The notes below the pieces were generated by a model, which saw only the letters and a list, made by a program, of their open reading frames with translations, made no database searches and was not told the DNA's origin. DNA of 64,000 bases, taken from positions 1-64,000 of the forward strand of contig JAAYAD010000020.1 of assembly GCA_012719545.1 (NCBI GenBank), given 5' to 3'. Positions within the stretch are counted from its first letter, which is position 1. Each line of letters starts with the position of its first letter. The translations under genes and the position numbers were made by a program. This DNA comes from Clostridiaceae bacterium (GTDB taxonomy: Bacteria > Bacillota > Clostridia > DSM-8532). Of the stretch, positions 41,562-51,158 are shown piece by piece.

Positions 41562-42341
41562 ATGAATTATATTAAAAGAGTTTTTTCGTTAAGAAAGTAT
41601 TCATTTCTGTTGGCTCAGTTAGTAAGACGTGACTTTAAAATAAAGTACAGGGGCAGTGCATTGGGGGTTTTATGGAGTGTACTTAACCCTTTACTTAATA
41701 TGATTGTACTCAGTATTGTGTTTAACCAGGTATTCAAGGCTGTGGGTAATTATAAAATGTATTTGCTATCAGGACTTGTTATTTTTAATTTTTTTAGTGA
41801 AGCTACTAACTCGGCAATAGGAGCTGTTATTAATAACTTCGGATTGATTACCAAGGTGTATTTTCCAAAGATAATTCTGCCGTTTTCTAAAACATTATCT
41901 AGCGGCATAAATCTTGTGTTCTCTGTTTTGGTATTTCTGATTTTAGGTAATATATTGGGATTAAAGGCATGGTGGGGATATCTGCTAATACCCTATGTTC
42001 TGTTGTGCCTGCTAATCTTTTCAAGTGGTGTCTCCTTTATTCTGTCAGCGCTTCAGGTATTTTTTAGAGATGTGCAATATTTGTACGGTGTCCTGCTCAC
42101 TATCTGGATGTATTCGACTCCTATCTTGTATCCGATAGATATCATACCTGAGAATTTAATTGCATTGTTTAAGGTAAACCCACTTTATATCTGCATTGAC
42201 TTTTTACGGCAGATTACCTTGGAATCAATCATACCTCCGATCCAAAGTTTTTTATATTGTGCTTTTTGGGCACTGGGATCATTCGTTGTTGGTGTTGTTT
42301 TCTTTGTGCAAGCACAAGATAAATTTATATATTATAGTTAA
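41562..42341 (+). CDS. Polysaccharide ABC exporter permease (Wzm/TagG-like)
   Basis: LVRRDFKIKYRGSALGVLWSVLNPLLNMIVLSIVF. Confidence 0.93.
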   Translation: MNYIKRVFSLRKYSFLLAQLVRRDFKIKYRGSALGVLWSVLNPLLNMIVLSIVFNQVFKAVGNYKMYLLSGLVIFNFFSEATNSAIGAVINNFGLITKVYFPKIILPFSKTLSSGINLVFSVLVFLILGNILGLKAWWGYLLIPYVLLCLLIFSSGVSFILSALQVFFRDVQYLYGVLLTIWMYSTPILYPIDIIPENLIALFKVNPLYICIDFLRQITLESIIPPIQSFLYCAFWALGSFVVGVVFFVQAQDKFIYYS

Positions 42342-42358
42342 TGGTGTTGGAGAAAACT

Positions 42359-43087
42359 ATGATAACAGCAGAAAATATAGTAATGGAATTTGATTTGAAT
42401 AGGGGAAAAGTACGTTCGCTGAAAGAACGGCTTTTTGCAAAGGTCGATAATGAGTTAAAGGTGAAAAAACCTTTCCGCGCGTTAAATGGCGTGAGTTTGC
42501 ATGTAAATAAAGGTGAGATTTTCGGTATAATTGGCAACAATGGTGCAGGGAAATCCACCTTGTTAAAAATATTATCCGGTATCATGAAACCGACATCAGG
42601 CTATGTAAAGGTGAAAGGAACAATAGCTCCTATGATAGAGTTGGGTACAGGTTTTGACTTTGAACTCTCTGCTTTGGAAAATGTCTATCTGGGAGGAGCG
42701 GTATTGGGTTACAGCAAGAAGTTTATTGATTCAAAGGTAAAAGAAATCTTTGATTTTTCGGAACTATGGGATTTTAAGGATGTACCTATAAAGTATTTTT
42801 CATCCGGTATGGTGGCGAGACTGGCGTTTTCCGTCTCTACTATCGTGGTTCCGGATGTATTGATAATTGACGAGATCTTGTCTGTCGGCGACATGGCTTT
42901 TCAGAAGAAGAGTTATGAGCGGATGCAGGAATTAATGTTTGGCGGATCTACGGTTATCTATGTCTCACATGATATACACTCTTTGTATAAGATGTGCAAT
43001 AATGTACTGTGGCTGGAAAAAGGAGAGGTCAGAGCCATTGGACCAGCTAAGCAAGTCTGTGATGAATACATGCAAACAATCAAATAA
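42359..43087 (+). CDS. Polysaccharide ABC exporter ATP-binding protein (Wzt/TagH-like)
   Basis: Walker A GNNGAGKSTLL; YFSSGMVARLAFSVST; VLIIDEILSVGD. No C-terminal carbohydrate-binding extension. Confidence 0.93.
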   Translation: MITAENIVMEFDLNRGKVRSLKERLFAKVDNELKVKKPFRALNGVSLHVNKGEIFGIIGNNGAGKSTLLKILSGIMKPTSGYVKVKGTIAPMIELGTGFDFELSALENVYLGGAVLGYSKKFIDSKVKEIFDFSELWDFKDVPIKYFSSGMVARLAFSVSTIVVPDVLIIDEILSVGDMAFQKKSYERMQELMFGGSTVIYVSHDIHSLYKMCNNVLWLEKGEVRAIGPAKQVCDEYMQTIK

Positions 43088-43099
43088 CTGGAGGGATAA

Positions 43100-43939
43100 T
43101 TGTTGAAAAAGGTACTGGTAACTGGCGCTGGTGGGTATATAGGAAGACATACGGTAAAGGCATTGCTGGACCAGGGAGCGCATGTAATAGCTACTGATTT
43201 CAATCTTGACGAAGTAGATAACAGGGCTGAAAAAGTAAAAGCCGATATTTTTTCAGGGAATAAAGAAATTTTTTATGAGATGGGTTCTCCCGATGCTTGT
43301 TTACATATGGCATGGAAAGATGGGTTCATACACAATTCCAATGCGCACATGCAGTTGCTGTCAAAGCATTATGAATTTATTTACAATATGATTGAAGGCG
43401 GTTTGAAGCAAATTGCGGTTATGGGTACAATGCATGAAATCGGCTATTATGAAGGAGCAGTTGATGAAAACACTCCTTGCAATCCAATAAGCATGTATGG
43501 TATTGCAAAAGATGCTTTACGCCGAAGCACATATCTTCTGGCTAAAAACAAGAATGTAATCTGGCAATGGCTGAGGGCTTATTATATATATGGTGATGAT
43601 GAAAGAAATAATTCAATATTTGCTAAAATTATTCAGGCTGAAAAGGAAGGATTATTAGAATTTCCTTTCAACACTGGTAAAAATAAATATGATTTTATAA
43701 GAGTTGATGAGCTGGCAAGAATGTTAGCTGCCTGTGTGATGCAAACAGAAGTCAATGGTATAATTAATTGCTCTTCTGGAAATCCGGTTAGCTTGGCGGA
43801 GCAGGTAGAGGCATTCATAAAAGAACATAATTTCAAAATTAAGTTGAAATATGGGGCCTTTCCTGACAGACCTTATGACTCACCTGCCGTGTGGGGGGAT
43901 ACGTCTAAAATTCAAAAAATATTGCAGAGAATGTCATAA
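43100..43939 (+). CDS. NAD-dependent epimerase/dehydratase (extended SDR)
   Basis: KKVLVTGAGGYIGRHTVKALL; YxxxK in MYGIAKDALR. TTG start at 43100 or 43103. Confidence 0.9.
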   Translation: MLKKVLVTGAGGYIGRHTVKALLDQGAHVIATDFNLDEVDNRAEKVKADIFSGNKEIFYEMGSPDACLHMAWKDGFIHNSNAHMQLLSKHYEFIYNMIEGGLKQIAVMGTMHEIGYYEGAVDENTPCNPISMYGIAKDALRRSTYLLAKNKNVIWQWLRAYYIYGDDERNNSIFAKIIQAEKEGLLEFPFNTGKNKYDFIRVDELARMLAACVMQTEVNGIINCSSGNPVSLAEQVEAFIKEHNFKIKLKYGAFPDRPYDSPAVWGDTSKIQKILQRMS

Positions 43940-44021
43940 ATATTATTTGAGTTTTGCAAAATAAGATGTATTGCTTTAATGATTTTTTAATGAGTTACAC
44001 AGTTATTAGAAAATTAATAAG

Positions 44022-45230
44022 ATGAGGTACATAAAAGTGAAGAACATAGTTGTGGTTGGAACAGGCTTTTCCGGGGCGGTAATAGCAAGAAAAATTGCTG
44101 AAGAATTAGATCTACCCGTAAAGGTAATTGAAAAACGCAGACATATTGCAGGAAATATGTATGATGAGATGGATGAGAACGGAATATTAGTGCAAAAATA
44201 CGGACCTCATGTCATCGTAACAAATCGCTGGTTAGTTATTGAATATCTCATGCAGTATTCAGAGATGTTTAAACACATCGTAAAGGAATTAAGTTTTATT
44301 GACGGCAAATATGTGCGTTTACCGTTTAATTTTGAAACTGTTCAGCAGCTCGTCGGCGAAAGGCATGCTGAAAATCTTATTGCTAAGTTTCGTAAAGAAT
44401 ATTGTGGACGTGACCGTGTTCCGGTACTTGAGCTTGTAAATAATCCGGACCCGGATATCTCCGCTTATGGCAATTTGTTGTTCGAAAAAGCATATCGTCC
44501 ATATTGTGCAAAACAATGGGATGTTCCTGTTGACTCATTAGATAAGTCAATAATGGATAGAGTACCCATGGCTATGAGCTATGATGAGCGATACATGAAC
44601 AAAGACTTTCAGTTTTTGCCCAAGTATGGCTTTACCGCATTGTTTAATAACATGCTTAATCATCCGAATATCTCTATTAGCCTAAATGATGACGCGTTAA
44701 ATCATATTACCCTGGATAGTGATAACAACAAAATATTCTTTGATGGAGAAGAACTGGACCTGTTGGTCTATACCGGTGCATTAGACGAGCTATTTAATAT
44801 GAAATACGGAGAGCTGCCATATCGGTCGTTAAATATCCAGTATGAGTGGTTTGACAAGGAACAAGTCTATCCGGAAAAGATAATATCATTCCCACAGGCT
44901 GATGGATATACCAGAAAAACGGAATATAAGTTTATGATGTATGATAATTCAAAGGCCAAAGGGAGTGTCATTGCTACGGAGTACCCAACCGCATATGTCA
45001 AGGGTGAGGAGCTTGCACCGTTTTATCCCGTTATAACAGACGATACAAAGAAACGCCATAATATGTATTGTGAGGAAGCAAAAAGATATAAAAATCTTTT
45101 TTACTGCGGTCGTCTGGCTGATTTTAGGTATTATAACATGGATGATTGTATTTTACATGCATTTGAAGTTTTTGAGGAAATCAAAAATTACATCAATAAG
45201 AATGGAAAAACAGGAGGAGTCGAAAGATGA
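44022..45230 (+). CDS. glf: UDP-galactopyranose mutase-like flavoprotein
   Basis: NIVVVGTGFSGAVIARKIAEE...IEKRRHIAGNMYDE...GPHVIVTN...LPYRSLNIQYEW. Confidence 0.85.
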   Translation: MRYIKVKNIVVVGTGFSGAVIARKIAEELDLPVKVIEKRRHIAGNMYDEMDENGILVQKYGPHVIVTNRWLVIEYLMQYSEMFKHIVKELSFIDGKYVRLPFNFETVQQLVGERHAENLIAKFRKEYCGRDRVPVLELVNNPDPDISAYGNLLFEKAYRPYCAKQWDVPVDSLDKSIMDRVPMAMSYDERYMNKDFQFLPKYGFTALFNNMLNHPNISISLNDDALNHITLDSDNNKIFFDGEELDLLVYTGALDELFNMKYGELPYRSLNIQYEWFDKEQVYPEKIISFPQADGYTRKTEYKFMMYDNSKAKGSVIATEYPTAYVKGEELAPFYPVITDDTKKRHNMYCEEAKRYKNLFYCGRLADFRYYNMDDCILHAFEVFEEIKNYINKNGKTGGVER

Positions 45231-47197
45231 AGCAGCCTGGGAATGCTAATATGCAGCATAAAACACCTGTTTCCGTGTCAAAGACAAATAGTTCCGACAA
45301 TGCTGTAAAGAGAATAGCGATTTATGTTATATATGACAGGGATGGAATTCTTGACGGTTTTCGAAAGTATTATTTGGAGGAGCTCCGTAAGGTAACTGAT
45401 TATATAGTTGCTGTTGTCAGTGGTACAATAACTCCGGAAAGCCGGGATGAATTGGAAGAATTAGCTGACGATGTTTTTGTCCGGGAAAATAAGGGGCTTC
45501 TTGCCGGCAGTTGGATTGACGGTATTAAGCATATAGGCTGGGACACACTGTACAAGTATGATGAGCTGTTAATGCTCAATGATAGTTTTTTTGGTCCGTT
45601 TTTTCCACTTACCGAAATGTTTAGTGCAATGGAAAAGTCAGATGCTGATTTTTACGGCGTTATGAAAAATTTTGAAGAAAAAGCATATACGCAAATCGCC
45701 GGAAGACCATTAAAACACGGATGGTTCAGAGGGTCTATCTGTTATTTTTATGTAATTAGAAAAAGACTGCTGCATTCTGCTGAATTCCGTAAATATTGGG
45801 ATACACAGCCTGAAATTAAGGAACACTGGGATACAATTTTTTTTGCAGAGATAGATTTTTTTGATTATGTAAAAGATGCTGGTTTTCGTATAGATGCATA
45901 TCAAAGCGACAATTTAAAGGGTTATCTTTTTGATAACCTTAGTCACAATATGGAGAAATTAATACGATATGACAGGATTCCATTTGCACGAATACGTCCA
46001 TTCTGTACCGATATGACAGATCAAAGATTACAGATTAACTATGGAAAGGATCCTCGTCAGGCATTAGAGTATATTGATAAGTTTACAGATTATGATGTCA
46101 ATTTGATATGGGACTATATCCTTAGAACCAAAAACCTGACACATATTTATAATCAATTGCAGCTTGAATATGTAGTGCCTAAAGATAGTGTAGAAAAGCC
46201 ATTCACTTATAGTAAAAAAATTGCTGTAATACTACATATTTACTATGATGATTTAGTGGAGGAAATCGCCGGATATTGTGAGAATTTTATTCCAGATACG
46301 GACTTCTACATTACAACTACAAGTCATAAAACAGAAAAGATAATCATTGAAGAGTTTGGAAAAAGAAAGCTGAATTTTACTTGTAAAATAAGACCAAATG
46401 TCGGAGTTGCAATGTCCACATTATGGGTCACATATGCTGATATTGTTACTAAGGACGAATATGAATACATTTGCTATTTTCATGACAAGAAGTCACCTTA
46501 TACACATTTTGGTATCCATGGCGAGCAATTTGCTACGAGGTGCTATGAAAATCTCTTTGGTACAAAGGAAATTGTAAAAAATATTATTAATCTTTTTGAA
46601 GATAACCCGAGACTTGGTGTATTAGGACCACCTTTGGTTTATCATGGTGATTATTTTTCTGGTAGTTTGAGAAGTTGGGCTGGAAATTATCAGAACACGA
46701 TAAATTTAGCAAAGAAACTAGATTTAAATGTTGACATTAATCCCAATGTAGTACCTGTAGCACCATATGGAGATATGTTCTGGTTTCGCGCAAAAGCATT
46801 GAAAAAAGCAATCGGCCACAAATTAACTTATGAGGATTTTGATGTAAAGTATTCCCCTGATTGTACGTTTATGCACGCTGTTGAGCGCATATATGGTTTT
46901 GCTGCTCAAGATTCAGGATATTATTATGCTGATGTCATAAATACTGACAATGCCAGAAGTGACCTAATTAATTATCAGTATATGATATACAAGCTTTGTG
47001 AAATTATGTTGCAGAATTCTCACTATCCCTATAGTTTTGAGGCAGCCAAGGCAATCTTACGACAGTATAAAGGGCAGCCTCAGCTGGAGAACTTTGCAAG
47101 AAGATTTCTTCGAAATCTGATTAATAATCCAAAGACCCATAAGTTCGGCATGTTCCTTTGGAAGACCTATAGGAAGATATTTAAAAAGAAGCAATAG
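45227..47197 (+). CDS. Rhamnan synthesis protein F-like (RgpF)
   Basis: RIAIYVIYDRDGILDGFRKYYLEELRKVTDYIVAVVSG...YDELLMLNDSFFGPFFPL...VLGPPLVYHGDYF. Confidence 0.9.
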   Translation: MKQPGNANMQHKTPVSVSKTNSSDNAVKRIAIYVIYDRDGILDGFRKYYLEELRKVTDYIVAVVSGTITPESRDELEELADDVFVRENKGLLAGSWIDGIKHIGWDTLYKYDELLMLNDSFFGPFFPLTEMFSAMEKSDADFYGVMKNFEEKAYTQIAGRPLKHGWFRGSICYFYVIRKRLLHSAEFRKYWDTQPEIKEHWDTIFFAEIDFFDYVKDAGFRIDAYQSDNLKGYLFDNLSHNMEKLIRYDRIPFARIRPFCTDMTDQRLQINYGKDPRQALEYIDKFTDYDVNLIWDYILRTKNLTHIYNQLQLEYVVPKDSVEKPFTYSKKIAVILHIYYDDLVEEIAGYCENFIPDTDFYITTTSHKTEKIIIEEFGKRKLNFTCKIRPNVGVAMSTLWVTYADIVTKDEYEYICYFHDKKSPYTHFGIHGEQFATRCYENLFGTKEIVKNIINLFEDNPRLGVLGPPLVYHGDYFSGSLRSWAGNYQNTINLAKKLDLNVDINPNVVPVAPYGDMFWFRAKALKKAIGHKLTYEDFDVKYSPDCTFMHAVERIYGFAAQDSGYYYADVINTDNARSDLINYQYMIYKLCEIMLQNSHYPYSFEAAKAILRQYKGQPQLENFARRFLRNLINNPKTHKFGMFLWKTYRKIFKKKQ

Positions 47198-47288
47198 CTA
47201 TATTTTTTTAAGATATCTTCATATATGGTCATTTATTAAAGATATTGTTGACTTAACTTATCTTAATACTTACATAGAGGGGATTGCC

Positions 47289-48713
47289 ATGGTTTTTTCA
47301 TCCACCATTTTTCTCTTTGGTTTTTTGCCAGTTACATTAGCATGCTATTACCTTATTAACCCTAAGTTTCGTAATGTTTTTTTAACGTTGGCTTCTATAT
47401 TCTTTTATGCTTGGGGTGAGCCCAAATTTGTTTTTCTCATGCTGGATTCTATACTGGTGAATTATATATTTGCCTTGTTGATTGACCATTATAGGAACAG
47501 CAAGATTTTGGTAAAAGCTCTATTGGCTTTAATGGTGTTGTGTAACGTCACATTTTTCTTTATATTTAAATACCTTAACTTTACTATTGCAAGCTTGAAT
47601 TCTTTTTTTGGCCTTAAATTGTCTCAGACAAACATTGTGCTGCCTATAGGGATATCCTTCTTTACTTTCCAAATCATGTCCTATGTATTTGATGTTTATC
47701 GGAAGAAGGGAGAGGTACAAAAGAATCCTCTTAATGTGGCACTATATGTTTCATTGTTCCCGCAGCTTATTGCAGGGCCTATTGTGCGATATGAAACTGT
47801 CGCAAAAGAAATTAATTGCCGCAATGAGAATATCGAAGACTTTAGCGCGGGGGTTTGCAGATTCATAATTGGACTTGCAAAGAAGGTTATTTTATCAAAT
47901 ACCGTTGCAGTTGTAGCTGATCATGCTTTTGGATATATGGATTTTTCCACTCTCTCTGTTTCAATGGCCTGGCTGGGTGTTATTTGTTATGCTTTGCAGA
48001 TTTATTTTGATTTCAGCGGATATTCCGATATGGCAATCGGATTGGGATTAATGTTCGGATTCCACTTTTTAGAGAATTTTAACTATCCATATATGTCACG
48101 TTCTGTTTCAGAGTTTTGGCGCAGATGGCATATGTCGTTAGGCACCTGGTTCAGGGATTATGTGTATTTTCCTATGGGCGGCTCGCGCGTAAAATCGAAG
48201 TTAAAATTAATTTTTAACCTATTGGTGGTATGGACATTAACAGGCATATGGTACGGCGCCAGCTGGAATTTCTTGATGTGGGGCCTGTTTTACTTTGTAT
48301 TGCTGGCAATTGAAAAGTTAACTGGTTTTCCTGAAAAGTATCCCAAGTCTTGGGTGCGCAACCTGTATTGGATTCCCACAATGCTGTTTGTTATGCTTGG
48401 ATGGGTTTTATTCCGCGCGCCGGATTTGTCTCATGCAATTAATTATACGGCGAGTATGTTTGGTTTGATTAATAATCCGTTAAGTTCTACTGATGCGGTT
48501 TTTTTATGGCAGGATAATAGATTTTTTATTCTAATAGGTATATTGTTTAGTTTTCCGGTTGTCAAAACGTTTGTGAAACATTTGAAAGACTATGTTTTAT
48601 ATAATAAAATTTCAAAGGTATTGACACCGTTATTGTATGGGGCATTGCTCTTTATAACTTGCGCCTATATTGTCAACAGCACTTACAATCCTTTTATTTA
48701 TTTCAATTTTTAA
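47289..48713 (+). CDS. Second MBOAT family O-acyltransferase (AlgI-like)
   Basis: MVFSSTIFLFGFLPVTLACYYL; SVSEFWRRWHMSLGTWFRDYVYFPMGGSR. Confidence 0.95.
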   Translation: MVFSSTIFLFGFLPVTLACYYLINPKFRNVFLTLASIFFYAWGEPKFVFLMLDSILVNYIFALLIDHYRNSKILVKALLALMVLCNVTFFFIFKYLNFTIASLNSFFGLKLSQTNIVLPIGISFFTFQIMSYVFDVYRKKGEVQKNPLNVALYVSLFPQLIAGPIVRYETVAKEINCRNENIEDFSAGVCRFIIGLAKKVILSNTVAVVADHAFGYMDFSTLSVSMAWLGVICYALQIYFDFSGYSDMAIGLGLMFGFHFLENFNYPYMSRSVSEFWRRWHMSLGTWFRDYVYFPMGGSRVKSKLKLIFNLLVVWTLTGIWYGASWNFLMWGLFYFVLLAIEKLTGFPEKYPKSWVRNLYWIPTMLFVMLGWVLFRAPDLSHAINYTASMFGLINNPLSSTDAVFLWQDNRFFILIGILFSFPVVKTFVKHLKDYVLYNKISKVLTPLLYGALLFITCAYIVNSTYNPFIYFNF

Positions 48714-48744
48714 GGTCTTTTGGATTGACTATGGAGTGATTAAG

Positions 48745-50229
48745 ATGGGAACTCGCACTAAGAAGGTCATTGCAGCTATTTTTTTGGCTATGTTGTATTT
48801 ACCTTTGGTATTTATAAACCATATACCCAATAAAGTCTCTGAACTGGAGAAACGCTCTCTGGCTAATTTCCCTGTTTTTTCTACACATGAGGGGAAATTA
48901 GCTTCCGGTATTCGCAGCTCATTTGAAAACTGGCTAAATGATAACATCGGATTCAGAGATTTGTTCGTATCGGTTTACAGTAATATACAGTACAATATAT
49001 TCGGCCGTTCGCCAAATAGTATGGTAGAGCTTGGAAAAGACGGCTGGATGTATTACACACAGGATAGAAATCTGAAAATTGCAAGCGGTGAATATGTTCT
49101 TTTGCAAAAAGAGCTTGAGTCAATTTTAAAACAACAGCAGCGAATAAATGATAAGCTGAAATCACAAGGGATTGAGTATGTGTTGGTTTTGCCGCCCAGT
49201 AAAGTGAGCATTTATCCAGAATACATCCGCAGCGGAGATTACCAAGTAAGAGAGATCCCTGTGGACCAGCTTGCTCAGTATATTCAAACACATTCAGATA
49301 TAAAGGTTATTCCATTGAAGCAGGCTCTTTTGGAAGCCAAAAAAGAAGGACAGGTTTTTTTTAAGACAGACACTCATTGGACCCAGTATGGGGCATACAT
49401 GGCCTACCGTGAGATTATCAAAAAATTAAATGAGTTTGGTCTGATAGATGATGCACCGGAAGAGGTAATATTTGAACCTTCCGAATACCAGGGTGAGATG
49501 GGTGGCCTTATGGGCAATTCGAAGCTTGTTCCGCCTGAAAAAACTACTATAAGTGTTATTTTGGAAAAAGATGCACGCAGGGTTGAAGAAGGGGAGCTTT
49601 ACCAGTCCTTTCATAATATTTTAAAACAGTATAATGTTTATAAGCCATGTTACTTATATGAAAACGCAAAAAAGGATAATACCCTCTTAATGTATGGAGA
49701 TTCCATGTTTGGAACATGGAATGCCACCGAACTTTTAGCAGAACACTTTAATACCATGGCTTATGTATGGGGTGGAGATATCCAGCAGGAATATATTGAT
49801 ATACTGAAACCTAAAGTGGTGATATATGAAATAACTGAAAGATATTTAGATATATTGAAATATAGGAACAGGAATTTTGCAGACAGGCTTGATGACTTTC
49901 AGGCTGAAATCATTGCCCACGATGCACCTACAGTTATTGACCGTAAAAACACATATAGTATAAATATTACAGTTAAAAATACCAGCTCTGATTCCTGGAG
50001 TGAAGAAAAGATGGTTCGCCTATCCATTTGGCAGGATGGCATGGATTATGGTCACAGACTTTATCTGCCTGATGGCATAGAAGTAGCACCCGGCGAGCAA
50101 TACACATTTCATCTGGGAGCTTTTGTTGCACCGCCTAATGATACCACATACCTTGAATTTGTTATGTGCCAGGAGGGAATTACATACTTTGGTGAAAGAG
50201 AACGTGTGGATATTACGGTAATTAATTAA
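48745..50229 (+). CDS. AlgX/AlgJ-like SGNH O-acetyltransferase partner
   Basis: VFFKTDTHWTQYGAYMAYREI and LLMYGDSMFGTW motifs; start ATG 48745. C-terminal beta-rich domain. Confidence 0.88.
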   Translation: MGTRTKKVIAAIFLAMLYLPLVFINHIPNKVSELEKRSLANFPVFSTHEGKLASGIRSSFENWLNDNIGFRDLFVSVYSNIQYNIFGRSPNSMVELGKDGWMYYTQDRNLKIASGEYVLLQKELESILKQQQRINDKLKSQGIEYVLVLPPSKVSIYPEYIRSGDYQVREIPVDQLAQYIQTHSDIKVIPLKQALLEAKKEGQVFFKTDTHWTQYGAYMAYREIIKKLNEFGLIDDAPEEVIFEPSEYQGEMGGLMGNSKLVPPEKTTISVILEKDARRVEEGELYQSFHNILKQYNVYKPCYLYENAKKDNTLLMYGDSMFGTWNATELLAEHFNTMAYVWGGDIQQEYIDILKPKVVIYEITERYLDILKYRNRNFADRLDDFQAEIIAHDAPTVIDRKNTYSINITVKNTSSDSWSEEKMVRLSIWQDGMDYGHRLYLPDGIEVAPGEQYTFHLGAFVAPPNDTTYLEFVMCQEGITYFGERERVDITVIN

Positions 50230-50242
50230 GTGTATAAATATT

Positions 50243-51061
50243 TTATCTCCATTTCCTGAAATACCATGCAGCAGATTTAACGTTAATCCACATAAGTTTC
50301 AGGTTCTTATGCGCGCCGCGTTGCCAACCGTGGATTACATAGTTATAGGGAAAGAAGATGGTTTTTGAAATCTGGTTAACTCTTCGGGTAATGTCGGCAT
50401 CCTCTAAATATAAGAATATGTGGTCATCAAAGCCTTTGACCTGTTTAAAGATTTCAGTTCTGAAAAACATGAAACAGCCGGTTGCGTATTCGACTTCGAA
50501 TGGTTTATCGTAGCCGGTTTCTTTCATGGTGAAATAGTCCTGGCGCTTTTTGAAGTTGTTTGGAAAAACAAGCCGTATGAAAAGATCCACAATGGTCGGA
50601 TTGCGTTTGCACAGATATTGTATTCTGCCATCAGGGTATTTTACCAATGGAGTCAGCAATCCAATCTCATGATGTTCTTCCATGTATTGATACATTTCAT
50701 ATATGACGTCATTAACAATTGATATGTCGGGATTTACTACTAAGTGGTATTTGGAATCAAGCTGACCTAAAATTACATTATGGGCGGCACCAAATCCAAT
50801 GTTTTTCTTATTTTGTATTAAAACAATGTTGCCATGACATTTTTGCACCTGATTAACAGTGTAATCCTGAGAATTATTATCTATAACATATAATATGTAC
50901 TTAAACTTGTTTTCAATATGAGAGACGATGCTATTTACAGTATTCTCAATAATATCTTCGTTATTGTATGTCACAATGGATAGCGAAATATCGTACATTG
51001 AAAATTCTCCTTTCTCGCGCCATTTAAGTTTATCATATATTAAAGGCATAGATAATATCAA
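50243..51061 (-). CDS. Glycosyltransferase family 2 (rhamnosyltransferase-like)
   Basis: ISLSIVTYNNEDIIENTVNSIV...NIGFGAAHNVILGQL...LYLEDADITRRV. Probable start is the internal ATG of MYDISLSIVTYN. Confidence 0.92.
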   Translation of the reverse strand: MILSMPLIYDKLKWREKGEFSMYDISLSIVTYNNEDIIENTVNSIVSHIENKFKYILYVIDNNSQDYTVNQVQKCHGNIVLIQNKKNIGFGAAHNVILGQLDSKYHLVVNPDISIVNDVIYEMYQYMEEHHEIGLLTPLVKYPDGRIQYLCKRNPTIVDLFIRLVFPNNFKKRQDYFTMKETGYDKPFEVEYATGCFMFFRTEIFKQVKGFDDHIFLYLEDADITRRVNQISKTIFFPYNYVIHGWQRGAHKNLKLMWINVKSAAWYFRKWR

Positions 51062-51158
51062 ATTAAGGATACGTCATATTTTTGTTATTGTTGACATGAA
51101 ACTGCACAACACTTAAAATGAATTAGTACTATATGATTCCGATTATATAAATATTGAG

